Shown here in pieces: positions 11,322 to 19,400 of a stretch of DNA of 20,950 bases. The stretch is from IMG/VR virus record IMGVR_UViG_3300025810_000113, positions 1-20,950 of that record; one strand, given 5' to 3'. Each line of letters starts with the position of its first letter. Within the stretch, counting starts at the first letter, position 1. A model generated the notes under the pieces. It had not been told where the DNA came from, searched no databases, and worked only from the letters and a program-made list of their open reading frames with translations. Origin of the DNA: a virus. Made by a program: the position numbers and the translations under genes.

Positions 11322-12152
11322 ATGGCAACACAAGCAAAAAAAGCAAACCCTTATAACGCTGATAAAGATTGGCATAACAAGAAAGATAAGCCGTTTGTAT
11401 CTGCTGACGGTGCATTCTTTGAAGAACCTCAATCAAAAGTTGAATCTTCGGAAGAACCAAAGCAAAGTAAAAAGGAAACGAAAAGTTCACCTGATTACAA
11501 AAAAAGATATGATGATTTAAAATCACATTACGATTCTAAACTTAACGAGTTTAAATCTAGAGAACAAGAACTTTTAGAACAGGCAGCTAAAAATATGCCT
11601 GAGTATAAAGCTCCAAAGTCTCCAGAAGAACTAGAAAAGTTTAGAGAACAATATCCAGATGTTTACGAAGTAGTTGAAACTGTAGCACACATGCAAAGTT
11701 CTGAAAAGACTAAAACTTTAGAAGAACGATTAGCACGGTTACAAGAACGTGAAACAGAATTAATTGCTAAAGAAGCACATTCTAAATTGACACAGAATCA
11801 TCCTGATTTTGAAGATATTAGAAATAGTGATGAGTTTCATAGTTGGGCTAAATCTCAACCTGAATCAATTCAAGATTGGATATATAAAAATTCTAATGAT
11901 GGTGATCTCGCAAGTCGTGCTTTAGATTTATATAAAAGAGATATGGGTATAGCTAAAACAGCTCGTAAGCCTAAAACTCAAAAGTCCAATAAATCTGCTG
12001 CTGATATGGTTTCAACTAAAACAACAGCCGTTGAACCACAGCAAGAAAAAATTTGGACTGAAAGGGAAATAGCTGCAATGTCTATTCAAGATTTTGACAA
12101 GTACGAAGAAGAAATCGGAAAAGCAATTCACGAAGGCAGAGTAGTTAAATAA
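11322..12152 (+). CDS. Scaffolding-like protein (276 aa)
   Basis: A highly charged helical protein placed immediately before the major capsid gene, as scaffold genes are in T7- and P22-like phages. It has a Lys/Glu/Ser-rich disordered N-terminus (about 1-65) and heptad-like coiled coils (YDDLKSHYDSKLNEFKSREQELLEQ near 69-93 and KTKTLEERLARLQERETEL near 129-147). The C-terminal region has a helix WTEREIAAMSIQDFDKYEEEIGKAIHEG near 246-273, then RVVK. A basic amphipathic C-terminal helix is the usual coat-binding part of scaffolds. Scaffolds diverge fast, so identification rests on composition and position. TAGGAG precedes the ATG. It probably directs capsid assembly and leaves before DNA packaging ends. 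Confidence 0.65.
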   Translation: MATQAKKANPYNADKDWHNKKDKPFVSADGAFFEEPQSKVESSEEPKQSKKETKSSPDYKKRYDDLKSHYDSKLNEFKSREQELLEQAAKNMPEYKAPKSPEELEKFREQYPDVYEVVETVAHMQSSEKTKTLEERLARLQERETELIAKEAHSKLTQNHPDFEDIRNSDEFHSWAKSQPESIQDWIYKNSNDGDLASRALDLYKRDMGIAKTARKPKTQKSNKSAADMVSTKTTAVEPQQEKIWTEREIAAMSIQDFDKYEEEIGKAIHEGRVVK

Positions 12153-12191
12153 AAACTAACTTTTAATTTGATAAAATAATGGAGAAGTAAA

Positions 12192-13181
12192 ATGGCTTAT
12201 AACCAATCAGATCAGTACTTTGAACCAAGTACCGATACTAACGCTAACTTTGCGAACTCCGTAAGTGGTCAAAATAATTCGTTTTTCCTTCCTGCAGTCT
12301 ACTCTAAAAAGGTTCTTAACTTCTTTAGAAAGGCTTCGGTTGTAGAAGCGATCACCAACACAGATTACGCTGGTGAGATTGCCGCTTTCGGAGATTCCGT
12401 AAAGATTATAAAAGAACCTGAAATCACTGTGTACCAGTACGAACGTGGTGCAGACGTTACAGCAACTAAATTAACTGATCAAGAGTTGACTCTTGTAGTT
12501 GATACAGCTAACGCATTTAAATTCATCGTTGATGATATTGAAACTTCAATGTCTCATGTGAACTTTAAAGAAGTAGCTAGTTCATCTGCAGCATACGCTC
12601 TTCGTGATGCTTATGATGAAGGTGTAATTGCTACTATGTTCTCAGGTGTATCTGCATCAAGTCCTAACCACATTCTTGGTTCTGACAACGCTACTGACCT
12701 AGCAGCAGGCACATTTGATGGAACTGGTAATCTTGACATCGGTTTTGCATCAAGTGAACACGATCCTATTGACGTATTATCACATATGGCTCGTTTGCTT
12801 GACGAACAGAACATTCCAGAAGAAGGTAGATGGTTCTTAGCATCACCTGATTTCTACGAAGTTCTTGCAAGTTCATCGTCAAAACTTTTGTCTGTTGATT
12901 ACAACGCAGGTCAAGGTTCTATTAGAAATGGTCTAGTCTCAAGTGGGAAACTGCGTGGATTCGACATGTACAAATCAAACAACATTGCAAGCACAACTAA
13001 TGCTGCTGGCAAATGTATTGCTGGTCACATGTCTTCTACAGCTACTGCTCAGACTATAACAAGTACTGAAGTAATCAGAGATCCTGATAGCTTTGGTGAC
13101 ATCGTACGAGGACTCCATGTTTATGGTGGAAAAGTACTACGTCCTGAAGCCTTAGTTTCTGCTTTCTACGGTATTGACTAA
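12192..13181 (+). CDS. Major capsid protein (329 aa)
   Basis: The main shell protein, expected to have the HK97 fold. The N-arm (about 1-40) is followed by LPAVYSKKVLNFFRKASVVEAITNTDYAGEIAAFGDSVKI, the entry to the peripheral domain. Then come EPEITVYQYERGADVTATKLTDQELTLVVDTANAFKFIVDDIETSMSHV and a long spine-like helix (FKEVASSSAAYALRDAYDEGVIATMF). This order (strand, acidic hydrophobic strand, DIE, long helix) is the one seen in T7- and P22-like coat proteins. The axial part includes WFLASPDFYEVLASSS and a C-terminal VRGLHVYGGKVLRPEALVSAFYG. The length is normal. Codon choice is the most GC-rich and regular in the window, as expected of the best-expressed gene. GGAGAAG precedes the ATG, and a terminator follows ten bases after the stop. 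Confidence 0.85.
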   Translation: MAYNQSDQYFEPSTDTNANFANSVSGQNNSFFLPAVYSKKVLNFFRKASVVEAITNTDYAGEIAAFGDSVKIIKEPEITVYQYERGADVTATKLTDQELTLVVDTANAFKFIVDDIETSMSHVNFKEVASSSAAYALRDAYDEGVIATMFSGVSASSPNHILGSDNATDLAAGTFDGTGNLDIGFASSEHDPIDVLSHMARLLDEQNIPEEGRWFLASPDFYEVLASSSSKLLSVDYNAGQGSIRNGLVSSGKLRGFDMYKSNNIASTTNAAGKCIAGHMSSTATAQTITSTEVIRDPDSFGDIVRGLHVYGGKVLRPEALVSAFYGID

Positions 13182-13190
13182 ACAGATTTG

Positions 13191-13219
13191 GGAGGTGTAA
13201 AAGCCTCCCTTTCTTTTTT
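13191..13219 (+). terminator. Intrinsic terminator after the major capsid gene
   Basis: GGGAGG (13191-13196) and CCTCCC (13204-13209) form a GC-rich stem with an 8-base loop, followed by TTTCTTTTTT. No clear promoter is seen before the next gene at 13275, so it is probably leaky. That would set a high capsid to low tail-protein ratio, comparable in position to the terminator after gene 10 of T7. Confidence 0.85.
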
Positions 13220-13245
13220 AGAGTACAAATTTTATTAACACTAAC

Positions 13246-13268
13246 TTATCTTTTAAAGATAAAGGAGA
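13246..13268 (+). promoter_or_regulatory. Hairpin abutting the ribosome site of the 13275 gene
   Basis: TTATCTTT (13246-13253) is perfectly inverted at 13255-13262 (AAAGATAA), and AAAGGAG follows immediately at 13261-13267, so the stem reaches the edge of the Shine-Dalgarno sequence. It could shield or present the ribosome site, or be a processed 5' end downstream of the terminator at 13191-13219. Confidence 0.4.
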
Positions 13269-13274
13269 CACAAA

Positions 13275-13862
13275 ATGTCAAACCCAGTATTTAAAGTAAG
13301 AGATACAGGGCGCAACTCAGCTAGAACAGTCGATGTTGGGAAAATTGCTGACAACATATGTACTTCGTGGACTTCAGCTACAACAGGAACTATTGCAGTT
13401 ACTGCTGACGCTACTTACGATGTTTCATTTACACAACCAGCCGATACTATTATCAGAAATCTTATTGCCATTCCAGCAGGTAACATTGTTACAGCAGGAG
13501 CTTCAGGCGATGATGTTGATTTTGATTTAGGTACTGCAGCAGGTGGTGGTCAAATTATTGATGAAAAAGCTATCTTAGATGATGGTGGATCAGCAGTAAC
13601 TTGGACAGCAAACGCACCTTTGTATATTATTCAAGACTCACACGGACACGCAGCTAACGCTTTTGTAGGAACAGGAGTAACAGCAGGTGTTGTAGGAGGA
13701 CCAGCAACTTCAGAAGCTATTGTTATAGCATCTACGTTGTATAGTGCTTCTGCTCGTACACTATATGCTCGTCTTAAGCCACTAGCAAATAACCTTGCTA
13801 CGGCAGCTACAACAGTTACTTACTTAGTCGAGTTTTTACATCTCGGTTCAACCCCTGATTAA
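13275..13862 (+). CDS. Putative head decoration or minor structural protein (195 aa)
   Basis: A 195-residue protein of Ala, Thr, Val and Gly, almost all beta strand by composition, with few charged residues. It has TADATYDVSFTQPADTIIRNLIAIPAGN near 43-70, an Asp-rich DDVDFDLGTAAGG block near 79-91, YIIQDSHGHAANAF near 116-130, and a final strand TVTYLVEFLHLGSTPD. This is the composition of small jelly-roll-like virion proteins. It directly follows the capsid gene and terminator and has a strong GGAGAC ribosome site, so a decoration protein is the best guess. No family is recognised with confidence. It might instead be a head-tail joining protein. The next gene starts two bases after its stop. 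Confidence 0.55.
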   Translation: MSNPVFKVRDTGRNSARTVDVGKIADNICTSWTSATTGTIAVTADATYDVSFTQPADTIIRNLIAIPAGNIVTAGASGDDVDFDLGTAAGGGQIIDEKAILDDGGSAVTWTANAPLYIIQDSHGHAANAFVGTGVTAGVVGGPATSEAIVIASTLYSASARTLYARLKPLANNLATAATTVTYLVEFLHLGSTPD

Positions 13863-13864
13863 AA

Positions 13865-14032
13865 ATGCCACAAATAGGTAACGATAAAAATCCTATGATC
13901 CTAAACGGCTCTAGTAAGCCTAAAAGCACTAGAGTCTTAGGATTGTTAGGTAACGCATATTCTGGTGAAGCAAAACAGAAGTACGTTGATAACTATGATC
14001 GTATTTTTGGTAAAAAGAAAAAGGGTAAATAA
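13865..14032 (+). CDS. Small basic protein between decoration and adaptor genes (55 aa)
   Basis: A 55-residue protein starting MPQIGNDKNPMILNGSSKPK and ending YDRIFGKKKKGK. It starts two bases after the preceding stop and its own stop overlaps the next ATG (TAATG), so translation is coupled on both sides. This packing is the main evidence that it is real. It is strongly basic, with a lysine tail that could touch DNA at the portal vertex (inference). No family is recognised. Confidence 0.6.
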   Translation: MPQIGNDKNPMILNGSSKPKSTRVLGLLGNAYSGEAKQKYVDNYDRIFGKKKKGK

Positions 14033-14799
14033 TGGCTACAACATATTTAACACTAACTAACGAAACTTTAAGAGAGCTTAACGAAGTTCAACTTACATCG
14101 TCAAACTTTTCAGATGCTATAGGAATACAAGCTTTTGTTAAAGAATCAATTAATAGATCGTTAAATGATATAGCTAATGAAGAACCTCAATTACCTTTTT
14201 TTGCAGCAGCAGCTAGTGGAGGTACAGATCCTTTTTACGGTAACGTAACTGTAGCAACTGTAGCAGGAACTCGATGGTATACACTTAAATCAGGAAGCTC
14301 TAGTATAACTACAGATTACTCTTCTATAGATTGGGATGATTTTTATATTACAACAATTAGTGTATCAGGTGAGTCTGCTCCTTACACATCTAAAGGTTTA
14401 AAATTTATATCTTTATCAGATTGGAGAAGATATTTAAGAGATTCTGAAAATGCTGATGATGCAGACACACAAAATTATGGTGAACCTAAATATGTTATAA
14501 GAAGTCCTGATCATCGTAAGTTTGGTCTTAGTCCTATACCTGATAAAGTATATAATGTGCATTTTTATGCTTATGCTAAACCGACTGCTTTATCAGCACA
14601 CGGAGATGCTATTGTTCTTCCTGATCAGTATGCTCCTGTTATATTAGCTAGAACACGTTATTATGTTCATCAGTTTAAAGAAAACTTACAGCAAGCAGCT
14701 TTTGCATTAGATGATTATAAAAAAGGTATGAAATACATGAAATCTAATTTAATTAATCCACAACCAAAAAGTATGACAGATGATAGGATTTATTTCTAA
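14032..14799 (+). CDS. Head-tail adaptor, tail-tubular-protein-A-like (255 aa)
   Basis: Likely the ring that attaches below the portal and starts the short tail (T7 gp11 / P22 gp4 class). The N-terminus is helical, TNETLRELNEVQLTSSNFSDAIGIQAFVKESINRSLNDIAN (about 8-48), the typical four-helix bundle start of these adaptors. A beta-rich middle follows (RWYTLKSGSSSITTDYSSIDWDDFYI and RKFGLSPIPDKVYNVHFYAYAKPTAL). The C-terminal half has helices (QYAPVILARTRYYVHQFKENLQQAAFALDDYKKGMKYM), also typical. The length is close to the 200-260 residues of the class. It lies between a small basic gene and a beta-propeller-like gene, each joined by a TAATG overlap. Identification is from layout and position, not a search. 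Confidence 0.6.
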   Translation: MATTYLTLTNETLRELNEVQLTSSNFSDAIGIQAFVKESINRSLNDIANEEPQLPFFAAAASGGTDPFYGNVTVATVAGTRWYTLKSGSSSITTDYSSIDWDDFYITTISVSGESAPYTSKGLKFISLSDWRRYLRDSENADDADTQNYGEPKYVIRSPDHRKFGLSPIPDKVYNVHFYAYAKPTALSAHGDAIVLPDQYAPVILARTRYYVHQFKENLQQAAFALDDYKKGMKYMKSNLINPQPKSMTDDRIYF

Positions 14800-16415
14800 T
14801 GGCAGCTTCGCAACCATTTTCAGTTGCGTTGCAAGGTGGTTTAGATAAGTCTAGTAACTCTTTAGAACTTTTAAAAACTCCGGGAAAAGCAACAAGATTA
14901 AAAAACTTTGAAGTCTCTACAAAGGGTGGATACAGACGTATAAATGGTTATTCGCAATTTGGAGATGGCACAAGACCTAACAGTTCTAATGAAATATTAG
15001 GACTACATGTGTATGCTGATGGAGTTATTGCTGCTTCAGGAACTAACATATATTTTAGTCAAGACGGAAATAGTTGGTTACAAATAAATAAAGACAGCGT
15101 AGCTGGAGGAGGAGATAACTACAGTACCTTTACAGGTCGTAGCACACTAGCTAGAACAAATCAAAGTAAAACACACTTTGCAACTTTTGAAGGAAACACA
15201 ACTTATGGTGAAGTAGTTGTTACTGACGAAGGATCTGGAGTAAAACCTTTTTATTTTAAAATGACAGGTACTGGAGATGCACTAAGTAGTAGGACTTACT
15301 TTGCAAAAGAGATTACAGTAAGCGGTACACATTATCCTAAGTTTTGTGTAATCCACGATAAACATTTAGTAGTTGCAGGAGCAGCTACAGCTTTAAATAC
15401 TATATTTTATAGTGGTACAAGCGACATAGATGATTTTACAAGTTCTGGATCAGGCAGTATTGTATTAGATGATCAAGTAGTAGGACTTAAATCTTTCCGT
15501 GATGAACTATTTATATTTTGCAGGAACTCAATTTATAAATTACAAAATATAAATAACTCAAGTACAGTAGCCGTTGTACCAGTTACAAAAAATGTAGGTT
15601 GTGTAGATGGTAAGACTATACAGGAATTTGCAGGTGACTTAATATTCTTAGCTCCTGATGGTTTTAGAACTATTGCAGGTACAGCAAGAATTGGTGATGT
15701 TGAGTTAGGAACTATTAGTAAATCTATTGAACCTATAATAAATGAAATTGTTGGAGGAACTTCTACATTTGAATTTAGTAGTGTAGTTCTTAGAAACAAA
15801 TCTCAATATAGAATGTTTTATAGTACTTCTACTTCTTCAACAGCTAATTCAAAAGGAGTAATAGGAACTTTAACTCAAAGAGGTTTTGAATGGTCTGAAA
15901 TATCTGAAATACAAGCCTGTGCAATAACTTCTGGATTTAACTATGCAGGTAAAGAAAAAAAATATCATGGTGATAGAGATGGATATATCTACAATCACGA
16001 CACAGGAAATAGTTTTAATCCTGCAGGAACTGAATCAAATATATTAGCAGAATATCAATCACCTGATTATGATTACGGAGACTTTGGAACTTTAAAAACT
16101 TTAGATCACGTTAAAGTTTCTGTATTTCCAGAAGGAGCTGTAGAGCCAACACTTAGAGTTAGGTTTGATTATGACAGCACAGACAGACTTCAACCAACAG
16201 ATGTAGGAATAATATCAGCAACTCCTTCTATATTTGGAGATTCATCAGCAGTATTCGGTACAAGTACTTTTGGTGCGCCAGAACAACCTTTAGTAAGAGC
16301 TACATTAACAGGAAGTGGGCATAGTAATTTCTTTAAAATATTTAGCAATGATACAAATGCTCCTTACACAATAAACGGCTTATACATAAATTACAGACCA
16401 TCGGGAAGACAATAA
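14799..16415 (+). CDS. Tail nozzle / DNA-stabilisation-like protein (538 aa)
   Basis: A 538-residue all-beta protein rich in Ser, Thr and Gly. Its N-terminus, QGGLDKSSNSLELLKTPGKATRLKNFEVSTKGGYRRINGYSQFGDG, has the phrase 'L-x-x-P-G-x-A-x-x-L-x-N-F-x-x-x-x-x-G-x-x-R-R-x-x-G'. I recall this as the opening of P22 gp10-like and T7 gp12-like nozzle proteins. Repeating four-strand blade patterns follow (for example LHVYADGVIAASGTNIYFSQDGNSW, HLVVAGAATALNTIFYS, LFIFCRNSIYKLQ, LIFLAPDGFRTIAG), consistent with a beta-propeller that closes the tail tube. The C-terminus forms strands likely to contact the fibre. It starts by a TAATG overlap with the adaptor gene. No catalytic motif is evident. Confidence 0.6.
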   Translation: MAASQPFSVALQGGLDKSSNSLELLKTPGKATRLKNFEVSTKGGYRRINGYSQFGDGTRPNSSNEILGLHVYADGVIAASGTNIYFSQDGNSWLQINKDSVAGGGDNYSTFTGRSTLARTNQSKTHFATFEGNTTYGEVVVTDEGSGVKPFYFKMTGTGDALSSRTYFAKEITVSGTHYPKFCVIHDKHLVVAGAATALNTIFYSGTSDIDDFTSSGSGSIVLDDQVVGLKSFRDELFIFCRNSIYKLQNINNSSTVAVVPVTKNVGCVDGKTIQEFAGDLIFLAPDGFRTIAGTARIGDVELGTISKSIEPIINEIVGGTSTFEFSSVVLRNKSQYRMFYSTSTSSTANSKGVIGTLTQRGFEWSEISEIQACAITSGFNYAGKEKKYHGDRDGYIYNHDTGNSFNPAGTESNILAEYQSPDYDYGDFGTLKTLDHVKVSVFPEGAVEPTLRVRFDYDSTDRLQPTDVGIISATPSIFGDSSAVFGTSTFGAPEQPLVRATLTGSGHSNFFKIFSNDTNAPYTINGLYINYRPSGRQ

Positions 16416-16436
16416 TAACAAAGAGAGAATTAAATT

Positions 16437-19400
16437 ATGGCTCAAACATACACTAGACAAAGTTCAATAGCTGATGGAGATACCATTACTGCTGCACTTT
16501 TTAATAACGAATATAATCAACTTTTAAATGCTTTTGCTTACTCTTCAAGTAGTGCATCATCTACAGGACACCGACATGATGGATCTACAGCACAAGGCGG
16601 TAATATTTATAAAATAGGTGACTTAGATTTTCTTAATAAAATAGAAGCTGATAGTACTAACAATCGTTGGGGAATTTATGTAGAAGTATCTAGTGCAGCC
16701 GTAGAACAAATAAGAATACAAGACGGAGCTATTGTACCTGTTACAGATAATGATATAGATTTAGGTACAAGCTCATTAGAATTTAAAGATGCATACTTTG
16801 ATGGTACAGTAACTTCAGATGCTTTTGCAGGTCCATTAACAGGAGATGTTACAGGTAATGTATCGGGTACTGCAGCAACTGTAACAACGGCTGCACAGTC
16901 TAATATTACAAGTTTAGGAACTTTAACAACTCTTACTGTTGATAATGTTATAGTTAACGGAACTACAATAGGTCATACATCAGATACAGATTTAATGACT
17001 CTTGCTGATGGAGTATTAACAGTAGCAGGTGAAGTTTCAATGACTACACTTGATATAGGTGGTACAAATGTAACAAGCACAGCAGCAGAACTTAATATTC
17101 TTGATGGTGTAACGAGTACTGCAGCAGAACTAAATATAATAGATGGAGACACTAGTGCTACTTCTACAACATTAGCCGATGCTGATAGAGTTGTAGTTAA
17201 TGACGGTGGTACAATGAAGCAAGTTGCTCTTACTGACTTTGAAACTTACTTTGAAAGCTCTATAGATACTATAGCAAACTTTGAAGTTACTACAGAACTA
17301 CAAACTCCACTTATTGCATTTACAGATGGTGATGATGCTATTCAAATTGCAGACGGTGGTGGAGTTACAATGGTTGCTGGTCTTACTTCTACAGCATCGG
17401 CAAACTCATTAGGAGCTACAAGTTTTAATGATGCAGATATTACTAATGTAGGAGATATTCAACTTGATTCTATTACAGGTGACGGAGATACTAATACTTC
17501 AATTACATTTAGTGGATCAGATGTAATAACTATTGCAGCAGGAGGAGACAATCAAGTTACATTTACTAACGGAGCTATTGTACCTTCAACAGATAACGAC
17601 ATAGACTTAGGAACAAGCTCAACAGAGTTTAAAGATGCTTACTTTGACGGCACAGTTACTACAGACGCTTTAGTTGCAGATACTGCAGACATTAATGGAG
17701 GTACTGTTGACGGTGCTATTATTGGTGGTGCAAGTGCTGCAGCTATTACAGGTACTGCTATTACTGGTACAAGTTTTGTAATTGGAAGTGCTGATATAAA
17801 TGAAGCAGAACTAGAAACTATTGATGGAGTTACTGCAGGAACTGTAGCAGCTTCAAAAGCTGTAGTTGTCGATTCTAATAAAGACATTGGAAGTTTCCGT
17901 AACATTACTCTTACAGGAGAACTTGATGCAGCTACATTAGACATTAGTGGTGACGCAGATATAGACGGTACTTTAGAAGCTGATGCAATTACTATTGGTG
18001 GTGTAACTTTAGCAGAAACAATTAGTGATACTGTAGGTGCTATGGTAACTTCTAATACCGAAACAGGTGTTACAGTTACTTACGATGATAGTGATAATAC
18101 GTTAGACTTTGTAATCGGTACACTTAACCAAGACACAACTGGTACAGCAGCGGTAGCTACAACTGTTACTATTACAGATAACGAAAGCACAAACGAAAAT
18201 AATGCTATTGTCTTTACATCAGGTGGAGACTTAGACGGTGGTAACTTGGGTTTAGAATCAGATGGTGATTTAAAATATAATCCAAGTACAGGAACTCTTT
18301 CTGCAACTAACATTTCAGTTAGTGGTACATTTAGTACAGTAAACTCTGTTACAATGAACGCTAACAACGCAGTAGTTTTTGAAGGATCTACAGCAGATGC
18401 ACACGAAACTACACTTTCAAGTATAGATGCTACAGGTGATAGAACAATAAATCTTCCTAATGTATCAGGTACGCTTCCAGTATTAGCGGCTGCATCAGCT
18501 ACTCAAATTAGTTCAACACCAGAAGAACTTAATATACTTGATGGAGCTACTGTAGTTGTTGGAGAAATAAACGCACTAGACTTAGGTTCTACAGCAGTCG
18601 GTACAGCTATTGCTTCTAAAGCAGTCATATTAGATTCTAACAAAGATTATACAGGTATTAGAAACTTAACTATTACAGGTGAACTAGATGGTGCAACTCT
18701 AGATATTTCAGGAGATGCTGATATAGATGGTACTACTAACCTAGATGTCGTAGATATTGATGGTGCTGTTGATATGGCTACAACTCTTGCAGTTGCAGGT
18801 AATGTAGACTTTAATGGTGACTTGGATGTTGATGGAACTACAAATCTTGATGTTGTTGATATAGATGGAGCTGTTGATATGGCTTCTACACTAGCAGTAA
18901 CAGGTATAGTCACACTAACTGACGATTTAATAATCGGTGATGGCAAAACAATCGGTTCTGCTTCAGACGTAGATGCTATGACTATTGCTTCTAATGGACA
19001 AGTAACATTTACACAAACACTTATTGGTACTGCTTTAGATATTTCAGGTGATGCAGATATTGATGGAACTTTAGAAACTGACGCACTAACTATTAATGGT
19101 TCAGCATTAAATTATAAAGCTTTTGGTACTTCTTCAATTATGCTTGGAGACAATGCTACAGGAACTATTGATGCTGCTGACAATAATACTGGTGTAGGTG
19201 TTGATGTTTTTGCAGCTTTAACATCTGGTGATAATAATGTTGCTGTTGGAAAATCTGCTTTAACAGCAAATACGACAGCAGATTACAACACAGCAATAGG
19301 TATGGATGCTTTAAAATCAGCCACAACTGGCGCACAAAACACAATGGTTGGTGCTTTGTCTGGCGATGCGATAACAACAGGTCAATATAATGTAGGTATG

